Notes: generated by a model not told the origin, from the sequence alone. A stretch of DNA of 64,000 nucleotides from Psychrobacter alimentarius (GCF_001606025.1 NZ_CP014945.1:2852001-2916000); one strand, 5' to 3'; shown: positions 26,535-35,176, counted from the stretch's first letter. Numbers and translations are program-made.

Positions 26535-27638
26535 ATGCACGCTTTAGCACAAACCGTTGACCATTATTGCCCAACCAACCGCCATTTGGCAGGACTGGTG
26601 GTGGTATTGGTTGGCAGTTTGTTTTGTTTATGGCTCAATACCAGTCTCGATACTTGGACAGCAGGACGTGTGGTTGGACTGTCGTCTTTAACCTTGGCTA
26701 TTTTGCTTGGTATGGTATTGGGCAATACCGTTTACCCTAGTGTATCTGATCGCTTGAGTGTGGGTGTGGCCTTCGCCAAAGGTCAGATACTGCGCCTTGC
26801 CATTATGTTTTATGGTTTTAAGCTGACTCTGACGCAAGTCTCAGGGGTGGGTATGCCTGCCATCATGATCGATGCTCTTGTATTGACATCCACCTTTCTA
26901 CTCACGTATTGGCTCGGTACAAGATGGCTAAAGGTAGATAGACAGACCACATTACTGATTGGCTCGGGGGCAAGTATTTGCGGCGCAGCAGCAGTCATTG
27001 CCGCAGAACCCGTCATCAAAGCCGAAGCACATAAAGTCACTATCGCCGTGGCTACCGTCGTGGTCTTTGGTACGGTCGCTATGCTCCTCTACCCACTCTT
27101 GCATCACATAGGCTGGCTGCAACCTTGGCTCAGTACTGAGCAATACGGGATCTATACGGGCTCAACCATTCATGAAGTGGCACAAGTGGTGGTAGCAGGT
27201 AATGCTATCAGTACTGAGGTTGGCGATACGGCGGTCGTCACCAAGATGATACGGGTGATGATGCTAGCGCCTTTCTTGCTTATTTTGTCTTTTGCTTTAA
27301 CCAAAAGTAAGAACGATGATACTGACCGTAATGAACGACTTTCTATCGTAAAACGCCTAAAAGAAGTTCAAGTCCCTTGGTTTGCGTTTATCTTTATCGC
27401 CATTGTCTTATTACATACATGGGTGCCAATGAGTACAGGTTTTGAGCGTAGTATGGTCATACTCGATGATGTGTTGCTCACGATGGCGATGTTTGCCCTT
27501 GGTCTGACCACCCATTTAAGCGCTATCAAGCAAGCTGGCATCAAGCCTCTTATTTTGGGTGCGACTATGTTTGTTTGGCTCATTATTGGTGGTGGGTTGA
27601 TCAATGTTGCGGTCAGCTTAATGTATAGTCGATTCTAA
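26535..27638 (+). CDS. YeiH/PSE family putative sulfate exporter (UPF0324)
   Basis: A 367-residue integral membrane protein with roughly ten helices. Family signatures visible are LAILLGMVLGN, LRLAIMFYGFKLT, LIGSGASICGAAAV and GSTIHEVAQVVVAG. UPF0324 proteins are predicted anion exporters; transport of sulfite or a related anion is suspected from the linkage with YeiE-like regulators but not proved. The frame opens at 26517, but AGGAC eight bases before the ATG at 26535 supports the shorter form. It is divergent from the LysR gene and is followed by a palindromic repeat element and then a terminator. Confidence 0.88.
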   Translation: MHALAQTVDHYCPTNRHLAGLVVVLVGSLFCLWLNTSLDTWTAGRVVGLSSLTLAILLGMVLGNTVYPSVSDRLSVGVAFAKGQILRLAIMFYGFKLTLTQVSGVGMPAIMIDALVLTSTFLLTYWLGTRWLKVDRQTTLLIGSGASICGAAAVIAAEPVIKAEAHKVTIAVATVVVFGTVAMLLYPLLHHIGWLQPWLSTEQYGIYTGSTIHEVAQVVVAGNAISTEVGDTAVVTKMIRVMMLAPFLLILSFALTKSKNDDTDRNERLSIVKRLKEVQVPWFAFIFIAIVLLHTWVPMSTGFERSMVILDDVLLTMAMFALGLTTHLSAIKQAGIKPLILGATMFVWLIIGGGLINVAVSLMYSRF

Positions 27639-27660
27639 ATAAAATAGATTAACGCTGAAT

Positions 27661-27722
27661 TGGAATAAATTTTTCTTGCTTACTGTGCCTTCGCAGACAG
27701 AGGCTGCGAAAAATTTATTCCA
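27661..27722. repeat. palindromic element, copy 1 (32-nt conserved core, 15-bp perfect arms)
   Basis: Arms TGGAATAAATTTTTC (27661-27675) and its exact reverse complement (27708-27722) enclose a 32-nt core starting TTGCTTACTGTGCCTTCGCA. A second copy at 50753-50820 has nearly the same core and completely different but still self-complementary arms. In this copy TTCGCAG/CTGCGAA can form an alternative inner stem. It lies 22 bases after the YeiH-type gene. Confidence 0.85.
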
Positions 27723-27798
27723 GCACGCTGTTTCATTTTGATATTGAACTTACTACATTAAATCACTGCGTCTGATCTATTTATCATTATCCAACATT

Positions 27799-27838
27799 TA
27801 AAATGCCTACGACCATCGCTATGGTTGTAGGCATTTTT
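27799..27838 (+). terminator. intrinsic terminator after the YeiH-type gene
   Basis: AAAATGCCTAC and GTAGGCATTTTT arms with inner ACCAT/ATGGT pairing. Confidence 0.85.
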
Positions 27839-27873
27839 GGTTCTGTGCGCTGTTAACGCTAAAGTGCAGACGA

Positions 27874-27905
27874 AAAAAAACGAACCCAAAGGTTCGTTTT
27901 TTAAA
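27874..27905 (-). terminator. intrinsic terminator after the cold-shock gene
   Basis: AACGAACC and GGTTCGTT arms flanked by an A-run on the plus strand, so a T-run in the minus transcript, 35 bases past the csp stop. Confidence 0.88.
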
Positions 27906-27938
27906 CATCTATTTATCTACCTGTCTATAAAAGACAAA

Positions 27939-28148
27939 TTAGATAGCAACGATGTTATGTGCTTGTGGGCCTTTTTGGCCTTGAGTTACAGTGAACTCAA
28001 CTTCTTGGCCTTCAGCCAAAGTTTTGAAACCTGAACCAGTGATTTCGCTGTAATGAGCAAAAACGTCTGCGCCAGTTTCTGGAGCGATAAAACCAAAGCC
28101 TTTAGCTTCGTTGAACCACTTAACTGTACCTTTTTGAGTATCTGACAT
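27939..28148 (-). CDS. cold-shock protein (CspA family)
   Basis: A 69-residue single-domain RNA chaperone. RNP1 is KGFGFI (residues 16-21) and the RNP2 position reads VFAHY, a slight variant of the usual [19 protein letters not shown] at the N-terminus and QGPQAHNI-like [10 protein letters not shown] at the C-terminus are standard. The gene is followed by a strong terminator. The 240 bases upstream of the start, between it and the YbaN gene, are gene-free and could hold the long structured leader common in cold-induced csp genes; I cannot identify a specific cold-box. Confidence 0.96.
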   Translation of the reverse strand: MSDTQKGTVKWFNEAKGFGFIAPETGADVFAHYSEITGSGFKTLAEGQEVEFTVTQGQKGPQAHNIVAI

Positions 28149-28392
28149 ATTGATAATCCTACTTTTAAATTTATTAATGGTCTAGTGACCGATAACGCTT
28201 GCAAATAGCTACTGAACGATAAATATTAAAACGAAGGATTATAACTAATACTACGAGGTAATGATTTGGTGCAGAACTGCTCTTAAGCTTGGACGTATTA
28301 TAAGGGGAACATTCTTGCATCGCAAGCCTTATCTCATATTTCGTGTAACTGACGCCCATTTATCACCGTTTTTACCTCTAATTGCAGCAATT

Positions 28393-28836
28393 TTAAGCGT
28401 TTGGCAAACGAAATAAATAGACTGCTACTCCACTACAAACGGCGGCTACCAGCCATGCGACCCATAGCATATCGGCAGGTAGACGATAAAACAACATACT
28501 CGTTGAGATGGTCATCATGATCGTTGCCAGCCATTTGGCATATAAAGGTACGGCATGATTGTTTTCCCAATCACGGACAAACTTACCAAAATACTTGTGA
28601 TTGATGAGCCAAAAGTGAAAGCGCCTAGAGCTACGCGCCCAGCAGCCTGCTGCCAGCAATATAAAAGGAGCGGTCGGCATCACAGGTAATAGCGCACCAA
28701 CAATCCCCAATACAAAAAATACCCAGCCCAATATTACAAATGTCCAACGCACCGCTGGACTTTTGGATTGATTGGTTTTTGGACGGTAGTAAAAAGCTTT
28801 TTTGTTAGCACTCATAATATTGGTGTCATTTGGCAA
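28393..28836 (-). CDS. YbaN family (DUF454) inner-membrane protein
   Basis: A 147-residue protein whose core matches DUF454: the first helix GWVFFVLGIVGALLPVMPTAPFILLAAGCWARSS includes the LPVMPTAPF signature. FHFWLINHKYFGKFVRDWENNHAVP and two further C-terminal helices follow. The function of the family is unknown. The N-terminal 25 residues are basic and hydrophilic. Same strand as the cold-shock gene downstream but separated by 244 bases. Confidence 0.88.
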   Translation of the reverse strand: MPNDTNIMSANKKAFYYRPKTNQSKSPAVRWTFVILGWVFFVLGIVGALLPVMPTAPFILLAAGCWARSSRRFHFWLINHKYFGKFVRDWENNHAVPLYAKWLATIMMTISTSMLFYRLPADMLWVAWLVAAVCSGVAVYLFRLPNA

Positions 28837-29222
28837 TATACATAGTAGAAATTAAGTGGCTTTAAATTTTTAATAAAGAAGCGACCTATATAGGTCAATC
28901 AGCATGCAATATCGCTGAAAATGGTACAAGGTTATTTTTGCTTTTTTGTGTTTGTTATTTATCAATCGGATATTTTTTATTTGGCAAAAAAATATTGAGA
29001 GTTTCAGTAAAATTTTAGTAGAAGAATCATAAAAACTGGTGCATAATCGCCTTTCTAACGAACTATTGTTCTAGTCAATAGTTAATATGTTAAAGGTTGT
29101 GTTATTAGGTAACTTTCTATTTTTGTATAAGGTTAGATTCGTCAATCTTGGCATTTCATTGCTACTCCCTGTTTTTGTTTATCCTCCGTTTTCTTCTACT
29201 TTGTATCGTTACAAGGACATAT
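28837..29222. other. divergent intergenic region YbaN / lipoprotein
   Basis: Strongly AT-rich. The open frame can be extended from the lipoprotein back to 29148, but that part lacks a ribosome-binding site. No other feature seen. Confidence 0.4.
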
Positions 29223-30062
29223 ATGGCCACATTGTTTAACCTATCATCCCTCAAAATGCTCACGCTACCTTTAGCAATCGCTGCTGTCACTATATTTAGT
29301 GGTTGTGCGACAACTGCTAGTCCAGAAGCACGCTTAACATATGACAAAACGCAGCAAAATCTAAAGTCTCAATCCGTTAGTGTCATCAGCGATGGTTGTC
29401 TAATTAGAGTAGAAATGGGTAAAAATGATGTCTTGTATGAACAATCCAACCTTACCTCACTTGCCATGATGGCAACTGTAGAAGAAGCGTTGAGTGAAAG
29501 ATCTTTGAAAGTGTCTCGCACTACAGCACCGTTTGTGTGTGGTGCGCTCTCCAAAGAAGCGTTAGCAAAGATGGATATATTAGCTAATGCCAATGCAAAA
29601 GACGAACTCAATACGGCTTATCCATTACTGAGCTCTACGAACAACCTCAGTCAGGCAACCAATCAAAAATATCTGACATTGCTAGAAGCTTTTGCCCAAG
29701 ATAAAAGAAAAGAAATCGATAAAGCAAAAGGCAATAGCGTCAATTTGGGTTTGGATAAAACCACATTAGAGACGCTCAAAGAAATCGAAGGCACCGATAA
29801 AGTGTTCGTATCCATGGTTACGGGCAGCAAACCATCATTTGGCTACTCTATGGCAATGGGTGTTACTACAGCAGTCGCGACTGGCGGCACTGGCTTTGCA
29901 ACACCGCAGCAAGGGCAGTTTCATCACCTTTACTTGGTCGATCTGACGACCAATACCGTTGACTGGGCTAAATCGACTGCTTTTAATGGTCAAGTGTTCA
30001 AAATGCCTGTAAACGAGCGGTTGGCTTATAAAGGTATGCTTACCCCTTTATATGCTGAATAA
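29223..30062 (+). CDS. lipoprotein of unknown function
   Basis: A 279-residue protein with a lipoprotein signal peptide: a hydrophobic stretch from residues 9-26 ending in the lipobox IFSGC (Cys about residue 28), followed by ATTASPEARLT. The mature part is about 250 residues and mixed alpha/beta with no motif I recognise; CLIRVEMGKND and VSMVTGSKPSFGYSMAMGVTTAVATGG are notable, the latter a Gly/Ala-rich segment. Residues after +2 (Ala) suggest outer-membrane sorting, an inference from the general Lol rule. The ATG at 29223 has AAGGA upstream, whereas the longer frame starting at 29148 would bury the signal sequence. A terminator follows. Confidence 0.8.
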   Translation: MATLFNLSSLKMLTLPLAIAAVTIFSGCATTASPEARLTYDKTQQNLKSQSVSVISDGCLIRVEMGKNDVLYEQSNLTSLAMMATVEEALSERSLKVSRTTAPFVCGALSKEALAKMDILANANAKDELNTAYPLLSSTNNLSQATNQKYLTLLEAFAQDKRKEIDKAKGNSVNLGLDKTTLETLKEIEGTDKVFVSMVTGSKPSFGYSMAMGVTTAVATGGTGFATPQQGQFHHLYLVDLTTNTVDWAKSTAFNGQVFKMPVNERLAYKGMLTPLYAE

Positions 30063-30093
30063 TTATTTTCAATTGACTGACTCTTTTTAAGAT

Positions 30094-30129
30094 AAAAACC
30101 GTTCATAGTCTTGGCTATGAACAGTTTTT
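30094..30129 (+). terminator. intrinsic terminator after the lipoprotein gene
   Basis: AAAACCGTTCATAG and CTATGAACAGTTTTT arms, one mismatch. Confidence 0.82.
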
Positions 30130-30275
30130 ATTTATTGCTAACCTGTCAATGCTCTCATTTTTTATCAATGCTAGCTCGCATTCTTATTTTAATCATTTAT
30201 TGTCAACTCACTGACTTACTCAAAGTCTTGCATTACCTCTCTTAAGTCATCTATGATGATAAAGCACTAATCCAT

Positions 30276-30375
30276 CTTGTCGGGGTGCAATGATTTGACG
30301 CTGTAAACACAGCCGACGTCATCGCTGAGATAGACCCGTGAACCTGAAGCAGTTAGCACTGACGTAGGAAACAAG
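30276..30375 (+). ncRNA. TPP riboswitch (THI element)
   Basis: Contains the conserved THI-box strings in the right order: CTTGTCGGGGTGC (30276-30288), CTGAGATAGACCCGTGAACCTGA (30324 onward; the pyrimidine-sensing helix), and GACGTAGGAAACAAG, whose ACAAG (30371-30375) closes helix P1 with CTTGT. It binds thiamine pyrophosphate and shuts down the downstream gene when TPP is abundant. The start codon of the Thi5-like gene is 130 bases further on. Confidence 0.95.
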
Positions 30376-30391
30376 CGTGACACGTTTTAAT

Positions 30392-30441
30392 AAATCTCCA
30401 AATGATGCGGTTATGTGATTATGCATCTGATTTTGAGATTT
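30392..30441 (+). promoter_or_regulatory. possible expression platform hairpin of the TPP riboswitch
   Basis: Nested inverted repeats AAATCTC/GAGATTT (30392-30398, 30435-30441) and GATGC/GCATC (30404-30408, 30423-30427) lie between the aptamer and the gene, followed by a T-rich stretch. They could form the terminator/antiterminator switch; this is inference. Confidence 0.45.
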
Positions 30442-30505
30442 TACCTTTCTTGTTTTACCTAAACAGTATCAGTCTGATTGTTTCCCACCTAAAAAGGAAA
30501 CAACG

Positions 30506-31402
30506 ATGCAGCCAACCACCTCCCTTACCCTGACCCTCGAATGGTTCTTAAACCCTGATCACTTGCCCTTTATCGCTGGTGTGACCACGGGCGCGTACGA
30601 GCAAGCAGGGCTTGATATAAACATTATCGAACCAAATGACCATTATGATGGCTTTGCTGAATTGCAGAATCAAACAATCGATTTGCACGTCAATGAGCCT
30701 ATCCATCTGTTTGAACATTACGCGCCTAATCTTCGTGCGCTGGGCTGCTTCTTTGAGACTGATGGCGGTATATTGATGCAGCAGTCCAGCATGGATAAGC
30801 TAAAAAACAATCAGCCGATTCGCATTTGTACCCCTGCTGCTGAGGAAAAAACCAATCGTATTGGCTTTGAGATATTAGCCCGCTATGCCAAGAAAAACGG
30901 CTTTAGCATCAGCCGTGATAATGTCACCTTTGTGCAAAAAGACTTTTATCATATAAAGAATTTACAACAAGACCCAAGCCTTGATGGTGCATGGTTGTGC
31001 TTTTATAACTTTGAAGGTGTTGAAGCGACTTCTGAGAGTATGGATTTTACATTTATCGATCAGCACCTCTCACCCTATCCTAACTTTTCAGCGTTAGAAA
31101 TCCTCACAACTACTGAGATTTATAGCGCGAAAAAAGACGCGATAGACACCTTTATCCAAGTGACCAACCAGATGACTGAGCTGTGTAAAAACGATCCAGA
31201 TGCTGCTCACCGTATTTATTATGACTACAGTAAAACCGAGGCCGATGCCTTGATGGATGCCATTATCGATAATACGCTGGGCAGATTGATCACGCCCATC
31301 AATCCCGATGCAGCTAAGTGGCAAGAACTTCGCGAGATGCTGGCAGAGATTGATATTGTGACCTTGACCGATGAGCAGTATCAGTCGCTGTGGGCGTTGT
31401 AG
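30506..31402 (+). CDS. Thi5/NMT1-like protein under TPP riboswitch control
   Basis: A 298-residue protein of the NMT1/THI5 periplasmic-binding-protein-like fold. It opens with LTLEWFLNPDHLPFIAGVTTGAYEQAGLDINIIEP, as in pyrimidine-precursor binding proteins and yeast Thi5. The catalytic-type His is kept in NEPIHLF (H67), but the Lys that holds PLP in yeast Thi5 is Asn (N63), and the Cys-rich CCCFC motif of the yeast enzyme is absent. So it more likely binds a thiamine precursor than makes HMP-P. There is no signal peptide or lipobox and no ABC permease or ATPase gene nearby, which is unusual for a transporter component. GGAAACAACG precedes the ATG. Confidence 0.8.
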   Translation: MQPTTSLTLTLEWFLNPDHLPFIAGVTTGAYEQAGLDINIIEPNDHYDGFAELQNQTIDLHVNEPIHLFEHYAPNLRALGCFFETDGGILMQQSSMDKLKNNQPIRICTPAAEEKTNRIGFEILARYAKKNGFSISRDNVTFVQKDFYHIKNLQQDPSLDGAWLCFYNFEGVEATSESMDFTFIDQHLSPYPNFSALEILTTTEIYSAKKDAIDTFIQVTNQMTELCKNDPDAAHRIYYDYSKTEADALMDAIIDNTLGRLITPINPDAAKWQELREMLAEIDIVTLTDEQYQSLWAL

Positions 31403-31431
31403 ACATTTTATAAGTTAAGATATTTTGAACC

Positions 31432-31474
31432 ATAAAAAACCGCCATAGTGTTTGCTGTGGCGGTTTTTTATGGT
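31432..31474. terminator. bidirectional intrinsic terminator
   Basis: AAAAAACCGCCATAG and CTGTGGCGGTTTTTT arms between the converging Thi5-like and TerF-like genes. A diverged look-alike occurs at 32857-32897. Confidence 0.88.
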
Positions 31475-31493
31475 TAATAGAATGACAAGGTTA

Positions 31494-32798
31494 TTACTGC
31501 ACGATCCCAAGCTGCTTAGCTTCTTTTAGCCAGCTTGGGAACTCTTCTAGCATGTTTTCATACAAGGCTTCTTCGCTAATGTCATTTAAATCGTCGAGTT
31601 CAAAAAAGTCGCAATTATCAATTACGCGCCCTGTCATGTCGTCTAGTTTTTTCAGGATGCCATAACCGCGACCACCCAGTCCGACAAACTGCCAAAACAT
31701 TGGCAGGTTTGCCGCTTCCGTCATGACTCTGGTGATGCCCCGATTGTCACTCACCCCGCCATCACTGATAAATAAAATATAAACGGGCACATCTAGGCCG
31801 TCCTTTTGATAAAACTCAGTCACGGCTTTCATGACTTCTGCTTCATTGTTGATGCGCGGGCCAAGTGCCCATTTACGCCAGCCACCATGAGCGTTGTCAA
31901 TAAACCCTTCGTAGTTGCTCAACCCAATCTCACCCAAATATTGTGGGTCACGGGCAAACGCCCAGCAGTCTAGCGCTTGATCATCATCAAAGCTGACAGC
32001 CAATGGCAACAAGCGGTTGACTACCTCTTGTACACGACCTTGTTTATATTGTCTGTTCATTGAACCTGAGGCATCGAGCACAAGCGCCACTTTTGCGGTT
32101 AATTGCTGCAACTGGCGTTTTTCAAGCGAGATGGTGGCTTTTTTGGCAAGGTTAACCAGCTTGGGCGCTTTCTCTAGCATCACCTTTTCTAAAGGAACTT
32201 TTGAGGTATTAATTTTGGCTGGGGCAATGGTTTGTGCAGGCACAGTATCACTGTGATCTTCCGCTACATCACCGCCAAAGTGCTGCACGATTGCAGCAAG
32301 TCCACCATTAAACCCTTGCGCGACATTCGCTAAGCGCCAAACACCGCCCTTACGATAAATCTGCATCAGCATACTGGCTTGCTGCTGAGCAAAGTCGGCT
32401 ACTTGATATTCTGCCTGCGCTTTTTGCGATTGCTGCCAAATACCAATATCTAGCGATTGAATTTGGTTGAGCGGAGTATCGGCTGATAATACAAAAAACA
32501 AGCTGTCTATATTCGCACCCAGTTTGGATAAATTAACTTCAAACTCGGCTTGAATGCCTTTATTCGCCGTTGGCTGCGACTCGTAATGGGTGAGCTTGAT
32601 TTGCCCACAAGGTGAGGTTGGTTGATTATAAAACACCATGTAATCATCGTTGATCAGTTTGCCCGCTGCGTCTAAGGCAAAGCAGCTGATGTCCATCTCT
32701 ATCGGACTTTGGCGCGTAAACTTGAGCGTGATGGGTGCGGTATCGTCAATAGCAAGGTTGTTTAAAGGTGTGCGTTGTCCGACGGTGAGATGGTTCAT
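31494..32798 (-). CDS. TerD-vWA fusion protein (TerF-like)
   Basis: A 434-residue protein with an N-terminal TerD domain (residues 1-180: LTVGQRTPLN start, LDAAGKLINDDYMVFYNQP, LSKLGANIDSLFFVLSAD, then SMLMQIYRKGGVWRLANVAQGFNGGL) joined by a short linker to a C-terminal von Willebrand A domain. The vWA MIDAS looks complete: DASGS at 242-246 and FISDGG near 345. This is the architecture of TerF in tellurite/phage-stress (ter) clusters. It is a solo copy here without terABCDE beside it. AAGGA precedes the ATG. Probably a Ca/Mg-binding stress protein; the exact role is unknown. Confidence 0.88.
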   Translation of the reverse strand: MNHLTVGQRTPLNNLAIDDTAPITLKFTRQSPIEMDISCFALDAAGKLINDDYMVFYNQPTSPCGQIKLTHYESQPTANKGIQAEFEVNLSKLGANIDSLFFVLSADTPLNQIQSLDIGIWQQSQKAQAEYQVADFAQQQASMLMQIYRKGGVWRLANVAQGFNGGLAAIVQHFGGDVAEDHSDTVPAQTIAPAKINTSKVPLEKVMLEKAPKLVNLAKKATISLEKRQLQQLTAKVALVLDASGSMNRQYKQGRVQEVVNRLLPLAVSFDDDQALDCWAFARDPQYLGEIGLSNYEGFIDNAHGGWRKWALGPRINNEAEVMKAVTEFYQKDGLDVPVYILFISDGGVSDNRGITRVMTEAANLPMFWQFVGLGGRGYGILKKLDDMTGRVIDNCDFFELDDLNDISEEALYENMLEEFPSWLKEAKQLGIVQ

Positions 32799-32856
32799 AG
32801 TATTCCTTACTCTAGAGTATTATTCTTTTAATAATAATATAGCGTAGTTGTAGACA

Positions 32857-32897
32857 TAAAAATACCGCCATAGTACTTGCAGTGGTGGTTTCTTATT
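32857..32897 (-). terminator. probable terminator after the OLD-like gene
   Basis: ACCGCCATAGTAC and GTGGTGGT imperfect arms with flanking A/T runs, 30 bases after the OLD-like stop. It resembles the 31432-31474 terminator (shared CATAAAAA and CCGCCATAG). Confidence 0.6.
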
Positions 32898-32926
32898 TTA
32901 TTAATGATTAGAAATATTAATCCCAA

Positions 32927-34882
32927 TCATGACTCGAAATACTGACGGATCTTAGTAATCCAATCAGGTATTTCATAACTATCATCTATAATATCTATAT
33001 ACCTTTTTGAAAACTCATACTTCACTCCTTCTTGTTTGAAGAAGTTGAGTAGTTTATCAGTCTCGCTAGTTTTAAGGTCTAACGCGGACCGTGAACATAC
33101 TTCTTTCACATCTTCCATACTATGACTATCTAAAAATCCTAAATGTTCTGGATAATCATCTCTAAAAGTTACTAGTGTTTCAACAAACGCCTTTCCATTT
33201 AATACATCTTCTATAGTTGTTGATGGCGAAACATGACTAGAATTAATATTAACTAAATCGGTGATATAGTTACTCCCGCTAACTATCCTATTACATAAGA
33301 GATTACTCTCATTCGTAACTTCGTACTGGACTAGCTGACTGTCAGTATCAGATAATAGATATATTTTTCCTACCATTTCTCTCTTAAAGTCGTCATATGA
33401 AGCAAATAGATACTTATAAAGCCTTTTAATCTCACCTGCACCACCCACTGGTACGATACGTAGCTTATTATTAACAACTAAATCTTTAAAATACTCAGAT
33501 AAATATATCTTCTCCGAACTGCCCTCACATATCAGCCAATTATATGGTTCCTCTGATGTTGTACTAGAAATTACTGACTGCACAAAGTCATTTAAACTTT
33601 TGAGTCTTACATCAAATGGCATAACTTTTCTAGAACCTTTGCTAATATGCTTAACTTGTTCTCGATAGTTTGCCAAATTAACTTGATCGAACTGGTGCGT
33701 CTCCGCACTTCTATTTATGAAAGTTGCACTACCACTTTCGACTGTAGGCAAAAAACCATACCAATGTGTTGAAAAAATCACCTGCATACACTCTCTGCTC
33801 ATTTCATATAGTGTACTAAACTGATCGTAGCACGCAGATATGTGTAATGAAGACTCTGGCTCATCAATACCTATAATTAAGTTATCTCCACTAGCTCTAT
33901 GGTTTATCAATAGCTTATAGGCTATATTAATTATAGCTTTTTGCTTTTCTCCTGAGCTTAAAGAATTAATATCTAACCAGTTAACACCTTTTTCTTTGTG
34001 TAGCTTTCTTATGCTGAAGAATGCTTGAATAATTAAATTATTCACATCTGATCTTCTTAGGTTTTGCTGTCTATCAGTAATTGTTCGATAGGAATAACCA
34101 TCTAACTCTTGTGATATCTCATCCAAAAAGTCATTTAGGCTTTTATTAATATCTGTTATCTGCTTTTTAGTAACTCTTTGAGATAATATCTTTTCTAATG
34201 ACTCTCCCATTAAAACTTGGACTTCCGTCGTCTCAAGTCTTGTAAATGACTCTGGATCAATTTCACGTGGAATGTAAATGTAATCAAACTTATCCTTAAT
34301 AAAGCTCCATAATTTCATAAAAGTTTCTAACTCTTCATCAAGCTTATTCTTAGATGGTATATGAGGAGGAAGCACAATATCGGCTTTATGAAGTTTCTCA
34401 TTATAGAAATCTTCAACTAACTTCCTATTATTGAAGAAACTTAAACTTACGCCACCTTTGTAATCAAGTCCGATAGGTAGAAAATAACAGTCGTTCAAAT
34501 TATTATTAGTATTTTTAACTATAGATTGTAAATGATTATAAAAGTCTATTTGAGGTTGTGAAGTTAGATTATCAGTTGATATATTACGGACAGTATTATC
34601 AAGCGACCTAGCTACTTCCTGATACTCATCAGGTATATCAGTTTTCTTTAGAAGGAATATGGGTACGATTTCTGGATTAGTCGAGTTTAATCCACTCTTT
34701 TTAGTTGCTGTATTGAAGTTCCAGGACTTATCGTTAAAACAGGCATCGAGTGCTTCAAGTATAGAGCTTTTACCAATACCGTTATTACCTACCAAACCGC
34801 AGAACTGATCACTGTCAGTTAATGGTATATAGTTTCTCCCTTGGTAAGTTTTATAATATCTTAAAACTATGCCAATAATCAT
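32927..34882 (-). CDS. OLD-like ATPase with TOPRIM-type C-terminal domain (candidate defence gene)
   Basis: A 651-residue protein. The N-terminal ABC/SMC-type ATPase is complete: Walker A GNNGIGKSS (residues 32-40), signature SLSSGEKQ (308-315), Walker B IIGIDEPESS (336-345) and H-loop Thr-His in FSTHW (H373). The C-terminal part has TOPRIM-like landmarks: LICEGSSEKIY with E453, VPVGGAGE (478-484) and LLSDTDSQ with D512/D514. That is the layout of OLD-family nucleases (P2 Old, GajA of Gabija). No UvrD-like helicase (GajB) or reverse transcriptase gene is adjacent, so it would be a solo system. The gene is visibly AT-richer than its neighbours, suggesting transfer. Assignment as defence is inference; ATPase plus TOPRIM layout is seen. 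Confidence 0.8.
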   Translation of the reverse strand: MIIGIVLRYYKTYQGRNYIPLTDSDQFCGLVGNNGIGKSSILEALDACFNDKSWNFNTATKKSGLNSTNPEIVPIFLLKKTDIPDEYQEVARSLDNTVRNISTDNLTSQPQIDFYNHLQSIVKNTNNNLNDCYFLPIGLDYKGGVSLSFFNNRKLVEDFYNEKLHKADIVLPPHIPSKNKLDEELETFMKLWSFIKDKFDYIYIPREIDPESFTRLETTEVQVLMGESLEKILSQRVTKKQITDINKSLNDFLDEISQELDGYSYRTITDRQQNLRRSDVNNLIIQAFFSIRKLHKEKGVNWLDINSLSSGEKQKAIINIAYKLLINHRASGDNLIIGIDEPESSLHISACYDQFSTLYEMSRECMQVIFSTHWYGFLPTVESGSATFINRSAETHQFDQVNLANYREQVKHISKGSRKVMPFDVRLKSLNDFVQSVISSTTSEEPYNWLICEGSSEKIYLSEYFKDLVVNNKLRIVPVGGAGEIKRLYKYLFASYDDFKREMVGKIYLLSDTDSQLVQYEVTNESNLLCNRIVSGSNYITDLVNINSSHVSPSTTIEDVLNGKAFVETLVTFRDDYPEHLGFLDSHSMEDVKEVCSRSALDLKTSETDKLLNFFKQEGVKYEFSKRYIDIIDDSYEIPDWITKIRQYFES

Positions 34883-35044
34883 AAACTGTCCTTATACATA
34901 GATTTGTAAAACCAATACAGCTCTCTAATAACCTTGCCTCTGTGATATCAAAAATAAATATAGTATCACAAAATTTTTTAGATAATAGCACACAAATATT
35001 CAGTTGTATGATGAAACCGAATATTAGCTAGAGAACTAACCAGT

Positions 35045-35176
35045 AGACAATAAAAAACGCCATCACAATTGTGACAGCGCTATTTATTACTACAACCATT
35101 ACTATGCCAATTACAACGCTTTCAACTGCTCCATCTGCGCCGTCATCGCGGTCAACTGCCCTTCTAACTCAACTAA
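35045..35176 (-). repeat. duplicated 3' end of valS (direct repeat A)
   Basis: About 130 bases aligning without gaps (constant offset 1693) to 36738-36869, the true end of valS plus its terminator. On the minus strand it encodes [19 protein letters not shown] and a stop, identical to the ValS C-terminus, directly behind the stop codon of the NhaC-family gene. Several differences in the coding part are synonymous. Confidence 0.92.
35050..35085 (-). terminator. terminator copy in the duplicated valS tail
   Basis: Palindrome TCACAATTGTGA inside CGC...GCG arms, followed by TTTTTT in the minus transcript. Same element as 36743-36780. Confidence 0.8.
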
